From positions 14,729-78,728 of the forward strand of contig SVTR01000005.1 of assembly GCA_015063685.1 (NCBI GenBank): a stretch of DNA of 64,000 nt. The letters run 5' to 3'. Source of the stretch: Oscillospiraceae bacterium. Its GTDB lineage: Bacteria > Bacillota > Clostridia > Oscillospirales > CAG-272. The notes under the pieces were generated by a model. That model did not search any database. It was given only the letters and a program-made list of their open reading frames with translations, and was not told the origin of the DNA. The number at the start of each line of letters is the position of its first letter. Positions within the stretch are counted from its first letter, which is position 1. The position numbers were made by a program, and so were the translations under genes. Of the stretch, positions 42,966-52,077 are shown piece by piece.

Positions 42966-45704
42966 TCACGCGACGTAGGAAATCTTCTTCAGCCAACGAC
43001 AGACAACGTAGCTCAAAAGCCATACTGCCGGCTGGATCAACGGCAGGAGCAAGCACCAAAGCACGTGAAGTCCCGAAGCCAGGGCTACGGCCAAAAATCC
43101 GATATAGACGCAAAACATGAGCACAAGCACGAAGAATCCGCGTCTGTGGCGGCGGGGACGGTGCCCCGTGGCAAAGATCACCAGCTGAGTCAGCAACAGG
43201 GACAAGGCGCAGAAATAAGCCATATCCCCATGAGCGGAGCCGCTCAGAATACGCGTAATCAGCGCTACGGCAAAGGGGATCAGCGAGGTGGCCGCCGTGA
43301 TGATCAGCTCTGCGGGATATCGCTTATGGGGAGCTGACAATTCCTCCACCCAAGGCCCTGTGGGATTGCGGTACAGGGTTTCGGAAAGGTCGCACCTGGT
43401 GTAGCAAAGCAAGGCCAAAGCATCTGTCAGGAGTCCGGACAGAAGAAGAGCGGGGGCAGACACACAGGTAACACCTGACACCAAGGGCAGCATCAGAGTC
43501 AGGATTCTCAGAACCGTCGACAGGATCACAAAGCGTATGGAAAGCTGCAGTCCCCGCAAAAGCTGACCCGAGGCCAGTCTTGCGCGGCGTACACCGCAAA
43601 CACCGCCGCCGTGAACATCGCATCGGCGGATGATCACTCCGGCTGCTTGGCGCACAGAATCAGAGGCGCAAGGGCTATCAGGCTCTCCGTCGGCTACGGC
43701 ACCCTCGGCACCGGTAACCCAAGGCTCTTCTTTGACCAATACGTCCCTCAGGGTAGCGGGGGCGCAGGTGATGGCCACGTCTGCCGCCTCCAGAACTGCA
43801 AGATCCTGCCGCTCGGAGGAAACAATGCCCACGCATCCGCCGCGACGGTGGATCTCATGGATATAGTCCAAAACATCCTGCGTTTTATAGCCGAAAAAGC
43901 TTTGTATACCGGAATCAATAGCGGCGTGCAGATCGACATCATCTGCCCAACCGGTCAGATCCAGCGCGGGGGCGCGATCCATAAGCCCCACCGCAGAAAG
44001 CACCCGCTCGTCCTCGGGGGTCGCACGGCGAAGGAAGGCCGTGACGCAGATCCCCGCATCCTGCATTTCGGCCAGGCATCCTTTGGTTTTACGACAGCCG
44101 TCTGCCGACATGGCAAGAAGTCCTTCAATACAGCGCGTACCCTCGCATTCCGAGATCAGGATCTGCACCCGATATCCCTGAGCGTAGGTATCCTTGACCA
44201 GGGCCTGCCATTCCTCCACGGTGGCATCGTCCAATGACATTACCCCTTCTTCTCCACGGTAGGTGTGGCAGTAGTCAAGATCCTCGGGATCGTCGGTGAG
44301 ATACAGGGTCATGGGCCTCATCTGATGAAATCGAACCGTGACGCCATCTTCATCGGAGGTCATTTGTTCAAGTCGGAGAAGAAGTGCTTCCGTATCCGGC
44401 TCGGTAAATTCGCACACCTGACTCACCACGGATTCAAGCTCGGGGAAATAACCGTAGGTACCGTTTTTTAAGCGCTCAGCTTGTCCCATGGCGAAGAGGT
44501 ACAATTTTTCTGAGAAAGCGACGGCAGGAGCCTCGCGGTGGCTATGCTCCATGGTAAAAAAGTCGCCCTCGGTAAAGATATATCGGGGATGGGGGTATCC
44601 GTCGTGCAGGGTGGATGAGCCCAAAAGGATCAGATGATCCATGCGCAAAAGGCGCTCAGCATCCTCCGCCGTTCTGATCTCCGCAGAATTCTGCACGTCC
44701 GCGTCATCTGCCGCCCATTGACGGGCGCAGGCTGACTGATAAAGCCCCATGATCACGGTATGCTCGGTCAGAGTCAGCACAGACAACGCCAAAGCAGAAA
44801 GGAAAATATCCAAGAACCCATAGCGACCGCCCTGGGTCAGAATTCCCAGCGCGGTGAGGGGGATAACCGCCACCGCCAATATGAGATTGCAGATGGACAG
44901 GCGCTTCTTGATCTTCTCAAGGTACGAAGGTACCGCATGGTTCAAGGTAACCGCGCTCCCTCCTAAGAGACCGCCCAGATGGGTATGGGAGCCCACGGCA
45001 GTCACCAACGCCTTGCACCGTCCGCCCAGGACGACACTACCGGCATATACCATATTTTCCGGAGAGTGATCGTTAGGCACAGTTTCGGGAATAACGGCGG
45101 CATCCTTATCCAAGGACAGGGTTTTCCGCAAGCTCTCGTCACTTTGGAGGGTATCCTCTGATACGGTCAGTCCTCGGGCGGTGATCAAGCGGGCATCGCA
45201 AGGGATCTTATCTCCCCGCCGCAGGAGGATCACGTCTCCGGGGACGATTCGGTCTCCTCTCACCCGCAGCAGTCGGCGGTTGCGGATCACGCGGGTCAGG
45301 GGAACGTCATAGGCGCCCATCCTCGCCTCGAATTTCAAGGTGCGGTACTTCAAAAAGACGCGAACCGTACCATGGAGGAGCATCAAAAGCGCCGAGAACA
45401 TCCCCAGTGCCGGTCTTTCAAAGAACATGGCCACGACACAGACCGCCAGGAACAGCCACATCACAGGCTCGGCAAGCACGGTCTTGAAGCAATCCCGAAA
45501 TTTGGGATTGGGGGGCGCAAACAGACTGACCTCTTCCCGATCCGACAGTCGTTTTTCGGCTTCCTGGGGAGAGAGCCCGCTTTGAAGGTTGGTACCCAGT
45601 TGGGTTTCCAACACATCAAGGGTATCCCGGGCGGGATCGGAGCGGCTCGTGCTTCCCTCACGGGGGGCGGATTTGGACAAATGGTTTTCATAAATGGGGG
45701 GCAT
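42966..45704 (-). CDS. Catalytically degenerate P-type ATPase-like membrane protein
   Basis: 912 residues, AGGAGG upstream of the ATG. The architecture is that of cation P-type ATPases: N-terminal cation-ATPase domain (about 28-60), membrane pair (80-115), actuator domain (VPGDVILLRRGDKIPCDARLI, 144-164), membrane pair (260-315), cytoplasmic region, and six C-terminal helices (about 690-910). All catalytic motifs are altered: DKTGT reads LGSST (Asp replaced by Leu351), TGES reads QSDES (177-181), the TGD region reads AFLRR, the hinge GDGxND reads SSERQD (619-624), and the TM4 PEGL reads LTEH. The frame is intact, so it is probably a translated pseudo-pump, perhaps a sensor or scaffold. It follows the ClpE gene by 84 bp. 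Confidence 0.85.
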   Translation of the reverse strand: MPPIYENHLSKSAPREGSTSRSDPARDTLDVLETQLGTNLQSGLSPQEAEKRLSDREEVSLFAPPNPKFRDCFKTVLAEPVMWLFLAVCVVAMFFERPALGMFSALLMLLHGTVRVFLKYRTLKFEARMGAYDVPLTRVIRNRRLLRVRGDRIVPGDVILLRRGDKIPCDARLITARGLTVSEDTLQSDESLRKTLSLDKDAAVIPETVPNDHSPENMVYAGSVVLGGRCKALVTAVGSHTHLGGLLGGSAVTLNHAVPSYLEKIKKRLSICNLILAVAVIPLTALGILTQGGRYGFLDIFLSALALSVLTLTEHTVIMGLYQSACARQWAADDADVQNSAEIRTAEDAERLLRMDHLILLGSSTLHDGYPHPRYIFTEGDFFTMEHSHREAPAVAFSEKLYLFAMGQAERLKNGTYGYFPELESVVSQVCEFTEPDTEALLLRLEQMTSDEDGVTVRFHQMRPMTLYLTDDPEDLDYCHTYRGEEGVMSLDDATVEEWQALVKDTYAQGYRVQILISECEGTRCIEGLLAMSADGCRKTKGCLAEMQDAGICVTAFLRRATPEDERVLSAVGLMDRAPALDLTGWADDVDLHAAIDSGIQSFFGYKTQDVLDYIHEIHRRGGCVGIVSSERQDLAVLEAADVAITCAPATLRDVLVKEEPWVTGAEGAVADGEPDSPCASDSVRQAAGVIIRRCDVHGGGVCGVRRARLASGQLLRGLQLSIRFVILSTVLRILTLMLPLVSGVTCVSAPALLLSGLLTDALALLCYTRCDLSETLYRNPTGPWVEELSAPHKRYPAELIITAATSLIPFAVALITRILSGSAHGDMAYFCALSLLLTQLVIFATGHRPRRHRRGFFVLVLMFCVYIGFLAVALASGLHVLWCLLLPLIQPAVWLLSYVVCRWLKKISYVA

Positions 45705-45788
45705 GGTTACCTCCTGGAAGAAAGTATAAGACGGTAGCTAAAGAGTCAAGGGCAAAGGCGCTCAGACACGCGGGCGGTGACAAGGACG

Positions 45789-48128
45789 TTACATACAGAC
45801 CACGGTCAGCTTGTCATCCTCCAGGATGAGCTTAGCCTGGGTAATTGCGCGCTGATAGTCGGCAATGATGGCCTCAGCCAGCTGATCCTCCACGTGACGG
45901 CGGATATAACGGCGCATATTGCGGGCGCCGAAGCGAGCGGAATAGGACTCGCGTGCCACAAAGTCGGCAGCTTCGTCGGTATAGGTAAAATTGACCCCTT
46001 GCTCGGTAAGCGCCTCCTTCAGCTCATCCAGCATGATGCGCGCGATGGACACGAAATCGGCACGACCGAGAGAGCGGAAGGTGATGATCTCATCCACACG
46101 GTTGATAAACTCAGGGCGCAGGAAGCCTGAAAGGGCTTTCATGGTGGCGTCCTCGTCCATATTGTCGGAATCCGAGAAGCCGATGGTAGCGGTAGATCTG
46201 TCGGAGCCCGCGTTGGTGGTCATGACGATGATGGTGTTTTCAAAGTTTACGGTCTTGCCGTGAGCATCGGTGAGACGGCCGTCGTCAAGGATCTGGAGCA
46301 TGACATTGAGCACGTCGGGATGAGCCTTTTCGATCTCGTCGAAAAGAACCACGGAATAAGGCTTGCGGCGCACCTTTTCGGTGAGCTGGCCTGCGTCATC
46401 GTAGCCAACGTATCCGGGAGGGGATCCGATGAGGCGGGACACCGAGGCCTTTTCCATAAATTCAGACATATCCAGACGGATGAGGGTCTCGGGAGAGTGG
46501 AACAGGTCGGCAGCCAAGCGCTTGACCAGCTCGGTCTTACCCACGCCTGTAGGCCCCGCAAAAATAAAGGAAACGGGCTTGCGCTTGGCGCTGACACCTG
46601 CGCGGTTACGCTTGACGGCACGGGCCACGGCGTCCACGGCGGCGTCCTGACCGATGATATGGGCTTTCAGGCGATCCGACAGGCGATCCACCTGTTCAAA
46701 TTCGTTTTCGGTGATGGTGGTGGCAGGGATACCCGTCCATACCTCAATGACCTCTGCCAGGTGGGCGGGGGTCAGGGTGATGGTCTTGCAATCCGACTCA
46801 ATCTCGCTCAGGCGGGCACTGTATTTCAGCTCATCGGCTTTAATACCTGCCAGCTCCTCGTAGCGCCTTTGCTCAGCCTTTTCATCTCCGGCGGCGGTCT
46901 CGGCGTTTTCAATAGCCTCACGGCGTCCCTTCAGCGAAAGCAGCTTGTCGCGAAGCTCGTAGGACTCATTGAGAGACGCGCTGGACAACGACAGATGCGC
47001 AGCGGCTTCGTCCAGAAGGTCAATGGCCTTGTCGGGCAGATAACGGTCGGTGATATAGCGCTCGGACATGACCACGGCTTTATAGAGCACGCCCTGAGGG
47101 ATATTGATGCTATGGAAGCTCTCGTAGTAGTGCTTGATACCGCCCAGCATTTCCACCGCCTCAGCCACAGAGGGCTCCTCTACGGTGACAGGCTGGAAAC
47201 GGCGTTCCAGGGCGGTGTCCTTCTCGATATACTTACGGTATTCGGTGAGAGTGGTGGCACCAATGATCTGCACCTCCCCGCGAGACAGGGCAGGCTTGAG
47301 CATATTAGCGGCGTTGACGGCGCCCTCAGCCTCTCCCGAGCCTACGATGTTATGCACCTCGTCGATGAAGAGGATGACGTTGCCCTCGGATTTGACTTCA
47401 CCAAGCAAACCGAGGATTCTCTGCTCAAACTGGCCGCGGAACTGGGTGCCCGCTACCAGGGCGGTCATGTCCACCAGGTAGATTTCCTTATTCTTCAGCT
47501 TATAGGGAACGTTGCCGCTTGCCACGCGAATGGCCAAGGCTTCCGCGATAGCGGTTTTACCCACACCCGGCTCACCAATGAGACAGGGATTGGATTTCTG
47601 GCGGCGGCAAAGGATCTGGATGGTTCTTGCCAGCTCCCGCTCGCGTCCCACGATTTTATCCAGCTTCCCTTCCCTGGCGGCGGCGGTGAGATTGCGGCAA
47701 TAGGTGGTCAGGTACTTCAGCTTGGGTTCAGCGGGACGCTGTTGGCGATTATCGCCGGGACGGCGGTTGTTTTTGCCGTTTCCGGGACGAGGCGTCGGGG
47801 GATTGGGGCCTTGAGGACGGTCTGTGGGCAGATTTTCTCCCATGGCCTCACCAAAGAGACGGGGCAGATCAATGGCGGGGGCGCCGCCGTCCTCGTTATC
47901 GTCGTGATCCGAGGGGGTGATCATATCCGTCATGCTGTCCTCCATGGACTCCAGCTGCTCGGGGGTCATCCCCATCTGGTTGGCAATGCCATCCAGCATA
48001 TGATTGACGGGCAGGCCGCTTTCCTTGGCACAACGAAGGCAAATACCCTCGCTGACCCGCTCGCCGTTTTCCATTTTTGTTATAAAAACCACAGCAAGGC
48101 GCTTGTGGCATCTTGAACACATAACCAT
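45789..48128 (-). CDS. clpE: ClpE-like AAA+ unfoldase with N-terminal zinc finger
   Basis: 779 residues from the ATG at 48128 (AAAGGAG upstream; a second ATG 6 nt later is possible). An N-terminal CxxC...CxxC zinc motif (Cys4, 7, 30, 33) replaces the usual Clp_N domain. A low-complexity linker follows, then AAA+ domain 1 with GEPGVGKT (about 183), a middle coiled coil (about 395-445), and AAA+ domain 2 with GPTGVGKT (about 523). The tripeptide IGF (about 646) fits the ClpP-docking loop, so it probably feeds a ClpP protease. The combination is that of ClpE. It is a possible client of the MecA encoded in this window. Confidence 0.88.
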   Translation of the reverse strand: MVMCSRCHKRLAVVFITKMENGERVSEGICLRCAKESGLPVNHMLDGIANQMGMTPEQLESMEDSMTDMITPSDHDDNEDGGAPAIDLPRLFGEAMGENLPTDRPQGPNPPTPRPGNGKNNRRPGDNRQQRPAEPKLKYLTTYCRNLTAAAREGKLDKIVGRERELARTIQILCRRQKSNPCLIGEPGVGKTAIAEALAIRVASGNVPYKLKNKEIYLVDMTALVAGTQFRGQFEQRILGLLGEVKSEGNVILFIDEVHNIVGSGEAEGAVNAANMLKPALSRGEVQIIGATTLTEYRKYIEKDTALERRFQPVTVEEPSVAEAVEMLGGIKHYYESFHSINIPQGVLYKAVVMSERYITDRYLPDKAIDLLDEAAAHLSLSSASLNESYELRDKLLSLKGRREAIENAETAAGDEKAEQRRYEELAGIKADELKYSARLSEIESDCKTITLTPAHLAEVIEVWTGIPATTITENEFEQVDRLSDRLKAHIIGQDAAVDAVARAVKRNRAGVSAKRKPVSFIFAGPTGVGKTELVKRLAADLFHSPETLIRLDMSEFMEKASVSRLIGSPPGYVGYDDAGQLTEKVRRKPYSVVLFDEIEKAHPDVLNVMLQILDDGRLTDAHGKTVNFENTIIVMTTNAGSDRSTATIGFSDSDNMDEDATMKALSGFLRPEFINRVDEIITFRSLGRADFVSIARIMLDELKEALTEQGVNFTYTDEAADFVARESYSARFGARNMRRYIRRHVEDQLAEAIIADYQRAITQAKLILEDDKLTVVCM

Positions 48129-48182
48129 TGTAATGGGATTCTCCTTTCGGGGGGTGATTGCAAAACACTTCCCCAACTATAT

Positions 48183-48231
48183 ATAATACCACGATTTGTG
48201 GTCTGTGTCAAGTGGAAACCGCAAATTCCAC
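48183..48231 (-). promoter_or_regulatory. clpE promoter with inverted repeats
   Basis: Minus strand TTGACA (48206-48211), 17 bp, TATTAT (48183-48188). The spacer holds a perfect inverted repeat ACCAC-N5-GTGGT (48188-48202), and upstream lies GTGGAA-N8-TTCCAC (48212-48231). These are operator candidates; they do not match the CtsR direct repeat GGTCAAA. Confidence 0.7.
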
Positions 48232-48311
48232 GAGATACGGGAAGGAATCCTTTTGCCCATTTATACCCTTTTCCAACAGGTGAAAATATAGAAGCAAACA
48301 GGTGCAATCCC

Positions 48312-48340
48312 TTGACAAATCCATTTCGGCGTGGTAAAAT
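48312..48340 (+). promoter_or_regulatory. Promoter of the 711-residue lipoprotein
   Basis: TTGACA (48312-48317), 17 bp, TAAAAT (48335-48340). Confidence 0.82.
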
Positions 48341-48382
48341 AAAATAAGATGAATATTTTCCAAAATCCAAAGGAGAAAGCAA

Positions 48383-50518
48383 ATGAATCATTTGTTGAGC
48401 AAGTGCCTGATCGGCCTTTTGAGCGCCACCATTTTAACAAGCGCGGTTGCCTGCACGGGCAATGAGGATATCGAGGAAACGTCGACAATCGAAGAAAACA
48501 GCCAAGCGCAAGAACAAGAGACATTGCCTGAAACACAGACTGCGGTCGAAACAGAGGATCAAACCGACGATCCGACCGAAGCCATCACCGAAGCTCCCTC
48601 CGAGCCCGCCGAGGAATTTCCTACGGAAGAAAACCCCGACGAGACTGTCGCAAGTGATCCTGAAGAAACAACGGATCCTTCTCCGATGGAAACAGAGCCT
48701 GAAACCCAGATGCCTCTGCCTCCCGCAGACTTCGAAGTAACCGAGGAAGGCGATACCGCCAACGTATCCTCTCCTTCAGGGCTGACTTACACAGTTTCAG
48801 GATATGAAACGGTAGACGGCGGAGCTTTTTCCTTCTCCGATACGCTGACCATCCAATTCCCAGCCGATAAATTCACCGAGACCTTCAACCGATTGACCCT
48901 TTCCTACGATTCGACTGCTCCTGTCAAAATCGTTACCACTTATCTGACAGACGGCGTTGAGCACTCGGACGACTATTTCCTGGAAGCCGCAAGCGGCAAC
49001 TTTTCGGGCGTAGTTAATGGGTTCATCGACGATCTGGTGGGTGCGTCTCTTACCCGCTTGACAGTTACACCCATTCTTGACGAGACGGTTACGTTTTCTC
49101 TGAAAGACGCATCTACGGAGCTGATGGCCGTCCCCGAAAGCTCCCTTTACATCGAAAACGAGCGCTTCAGGCTGGGCATTGATCTGGGTTGGGGCGGCAC
49201 CATCAACTACATCCGCGACAATCAGGATCAGCTTCCCAAGCTGACCAATCTGGTCAACAAGCATGACACAGGCCGACTCATTCAGCAGTCCTTCTACGGC
49301 ACGGGTCCCATTGAAGGCGTGTACCAGCCCGGTATTTCCTTCGAGACTCAATGGCCTTATAACCCTGTACAGGGTGGAGACCAATACAATAATCCCAGCC
49401 GTCTCATTGATCTGGTCATCACCGAGAATTCGGTGTACATCAAGTCCCAGCCACAGGACTGGTCTTTGGATAACCAGCTGACGCCCAGTTATATGGAAAA
49501 CACGTACACTCTGCAAGAGGACACCATCCGCGTGGACAACCGCTTCGTGGATTTCTCGGGTTGGGCGCATCCTTACGCCGCTCAGGAGTTACCCGCTCTC
49601 TACACCATCAGTTATCTGGACACCTTCTTCTGGTACGACGGCGAGGATGCCTGGACCGGGGACGAACTTTCTTCCCGCGATAATCTCAATTTCTGGGGAG
49701 ACGTGAATTACGTCGAAGACTGCACCTTCCCCGTCAAGGAAGCCAACACCGAAACCTGGTGTGCCTGGGTCAATACCGCCGACGGGTACGGTCTCGGCTT
49801 ATACGTCCCTAACGTCGACAGATTCAAGGCCGGTCGTTATGAGTACGACGGTTCTCTGAATGCCAGAGCCAATTCCTGTAATTACGTAGCTCCCTATAAC
49901 ACCATCAAGCTGGTATCCTTTGAGCCCTTGGAGTACAGCTACCTCCTGACTGCCGGCAATCTCGACAGCATTCGTGCTACCTTCACCAAACACAAGGATT
50001 TTACAGACAATGCTGATCTTCACGAGAACTATATCAACACCCGTATTCCTTCGGTGGGCGGTGACATCACACAGCTCGTCTTTGACTCACAGGTCAGCGT
50101 CAACGCCCTATCAAACCACGTCAGTACCACGGTGACCTTCGACGAGGAGGAACAAGCCGCCAAGTTGACGGCCGGTCCCGAGGGAGACGCCAACGTAACC
50201 GTTGCTTACGGGAATTATCGGAAAGATCTGACCGCAGACGTCTACACGATCCTCAGAATCGAATACATGATCCCCACAGACAACGCAAAGAAATATTACG
50301 AATGTGATCTCTTCCTCTGCGCCGGTGAAACGATGGAGCCTACGGGAGATGCGAGACTGCGTGAGCGGTTGACCGTGGACGGCGAATATCACGTCCTGGA
50401 GATCGACCTATCGAGTAAATCCTTCTGGGTAGGAGAGATCCACAAGATCAGATTTGACTACTTTGACAACGCCTCTGCAGGGGACGTCATGTACATCAAG
50501 GCAATCACTTTGGAATAA
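48383..50518 (+). CDS. Large secreted lipoprotein of unknown function
   Basis: 711 residues, AAAGGAG upstream. The lipobox is SAVAC (Cys24). An acidic Thr/Glu/Pro linker (about 28-115) precedes a beta-rich region and a central domain with IENERFRLGIDLGWGGTINYI, NLVNKHDTGRLIQQSFYG and many aromatic residues, suggestive of glycan binding or processing. The C-terminal part (about 560-711) reads like a beta-sandwich. I do not recognise a catalytic family. The M42 peptidase gene starts 13 bp downstream and is probably co-transcribed. Confidence 0.82.
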   Translation: MNHLLSKCLIGLLSATILTSAVACTGNEDIEETSTIEENSQAQEQETLPETQTAVETEDQTDDPTEAITEAPSEPAEEFPTEENPDETVASDPEETTDPSPMETEPETQMPLPPADFEVTEEGDTANVSSPSGLTYTVSGYETVDGGAFSFSDTLTIQFPADKFTETFNRLTLSYDSTAPVKIVTTYLTDGVEHSDDYFLEAASGNFSGVVNGFIDDLVGASLTRLTVTPILDETVTFSLKDASTELMAVPESSLYIENERFRLGIDLGWGGTINYIRDNQDQLPKLTNLVNKHDTGRLIQQSFYGTGPIEGVYQPGISFETQWPYNPVQGGDQYNNPSRLIDLVITENSVYIKSQPQDWSLDNQLTPSYMENTYTLQEDTIRVDNRFVDFSGWAHPYAAQELPALYTISYLDTFFWYDGEDAWTGDELSSRDNLNFWGDVNYVEDCTFPVKEANTETWCAWVNTADGYGLGLYVPNVDRFKAGRYEYDGSLNARANSCNYVAPYNTIKLVSFEPLEYSYLLTAGNLDSIRATFTKHKDFTDNADLHENYINTRIPSVGGDITQLVFDSQVSVNALSNHVSTTVTFDEEEQAAKLTAGPEGDANVTVAYGNYRKDLTADVYTILRIEYMIPTDNAKKYYECDLFLCAGETMEPTGDARLRERLTVDGEYHVLEIDLSSKSFWVGEIHKIRFDYFDNASAGDVMYIKAITLE

Positions 50519-50531
50519 CAAGGAGCACATC

Positions 50532-51578
50532 ATGAACAAGTCATACGCAACTTACGCAACCGAGGAGGCTGTCAAGCTCCTCGCCATTGACAGTCCCACG
50601 GGCTACACAAAAAAAGCCGCAGAATGGGTCAAGGATGCTTTTATGTCCCTCGGTTATGAGGCAAGGATCTCCACCAAGGGCGGTGTGCTGGTCACACTCT
50701 CCAAGGGCAGCGAAGAAAGCAAAAACGACGGCCTTATGCTGGCTGCTCACACAGACACTCTGGGCGGTATGGTGGCTGAGATCAAGGGAAACGGCCGCCT
50801 GCGCCTCACCAATCTGGGTGGCATGAAGGCTGATAATGGCGAAACGGAAAACGTCCGCGTTCATACCCGAGGCGGAAAGATCATTGAGGGCACGCTTCAG
50901 CTTTGCAACGCCTCGGTGCACGTCAACGGTGAGTATAGCTCTTCCCCCCGCAATTTCAACACCACCGAGGTGGTGCTGGATGAGGACGTAAACTCTGCCG
51001 ACGATGCCCGCGCTTTGGGCATTGAGGTAGGCGATATCGTTGCCTTTGATCCTCGCACACGAGTCACAGATTCCGGCTACATCAAGAGCCGTTTCCTCGA
51101 CGACAAGCTGTCTGTAGGCATCCTTTTGGGACTTGCCAAGTACGTAAAAGATAAAAATATTACCCTCCACCGTCCCGTATATCTTCACATAACGGTCTAC
51201 GAGGAGGTGGGTCACGGTTGTTCCGGATCGGTTCCCGCAGGTATCACCGAGGCCATCAGCGTGGATATGGGCTGTGTGGGTGCGGGACTCGAATGCACCG
51301 AGAAGAAGGTGTCCATCTGTGCCAAGGATTCGGGCGGTCCCTACAACTACGAGGTGGTAGGAAAGCTCATTGAAGCCGCCAAGGCTGAGGGCGCGGATTA
51401 CGCCGTGGACGTGTATCCCTTCTACGGCTCTGACGTAGAGGCATGTCTCTCCGCAGGCGCGGACATCCGTCACGGTCTCATCGGCCCCGGGGTGTATGCC
51501 AGCCACGGATATGAAAGAAGCCATATGGACGGCGTGTGGAATACCCTCAAGGTGTTGAAGGGATATTTGGGCGTGTGA
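50532..51578 (+). CDS. M42-family metal-dependent aminopeptidase
   Basis: 348 residues, ATG at 50532 after AAGGAG. Cytoplasmic; removes N-terminal residues from short peptides, fitting the Opp system. The expected metal ligands and catalytic residues are visible: HTDT (about 72-75), the bridging Asp in FLDDK (about 196), Glu pair in YEEVGH (about 226-227), Asp in SVDMG, and the last His in HGYERSH. Length normal for the glutamyl-aminopeptidase/M42 family. Its stop is directly followed by the repeat block at 51579. Confidence 0.92.
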   Translation: MNKSYATYATEEAVKLLAIDSPTGYTKKAAEWVKDAFMSLGYEARISTKGGVLVTLSKGSEESKNDGLMLAAHTDTLGGMVAEIKGNGRLRLTNLGGMKADNGETENVRVHTRGGKIIEGTLQLCNASVHVNGEYSSSPRNFNTTEVVLDEDVNSADDARALGIEVGDIVAFDPRTRVTDSGYIKSRFLDDKLSVGILLGLAKYVKDKNITLHRPVYLHITVYEEVGHGCSGSVPAGITEAISVDMGCVGAGLECTEKKVSICAKDSGGPYNYEVVGKLIEAAKAEGADYAVDVYPFYGSDVEACLSAGADIRHGLIGPGVYASHGYERSHMDGVWNTLKVLKGYLGV

Positions 51579-52010
51579 ATTGTTGTTTGCCGGCCGTGCC
51601 GGCTGCCATTGCTCGGGGATGTTCAACCTATGCAGGCCGCATACCGCGATGGGTAGTTGATTAGATAAATTGTTGTTTGGCGGCCGTGCCGCCTGCCACC
51701 GCTCAGGGTAGTGCATCCCGCGCCACGAACATCCCGCGAGGGGCGGTACAACGATAAATTGTTGTTTAGCGTGGGCTTACTATGAACCCGTAGGGGCGAA
51801 CTGCGTTCGCCCGCCGTTCCCCAAAAGCCTTTGCTTATCAATATACTTTTTATTACGGGCGAACACAGTTCGCCCCTACGACCACGTTGGTCAGTAAACG
51901 CCCATAAACAACAATTTATTTGACCAACTCTCCATCGTGGTATGTGGTACGCACGGGATGCACATCTTCGAGCGATGGCCGCGGGCACGGCCGGCAAACA
52001 ACAATTTATT
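51579..52010. repeat. Composite block of direct and inverted repeats
   Basis: AATTGTTGTTT occurs at 51579, 51668 and 51757, and its reverse complement at 51906 and 51997. The ~90-bp units 51579-51664 and 51666-51753 are direct repeats (GCCGGCCGTGCC versus GGCGGCCGTGCC, then GCTCGGGG/GCTCAGGG). 51920-52010 is an inverted copy. The core 51754-51919 is itself an inverted repeat containing GTAGGGGCGAACTGCGTTCG (51790) and its complement (51858-51880). It resembles nested insertions of short palindromic elements. No gene. Confidence 0.85.
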
Positions 52011-52077
52011 TGCCCAAACGAATTTACGAACTCTCTGAATGAAAATCAAATAAAAACAAAAGAAAGAAGGACACATC

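Noticed and set aside
46260..48116. 618-codon plus-strand frame opposite clpE
   Set aside because: Shadow of a conserved AAA+ gene.
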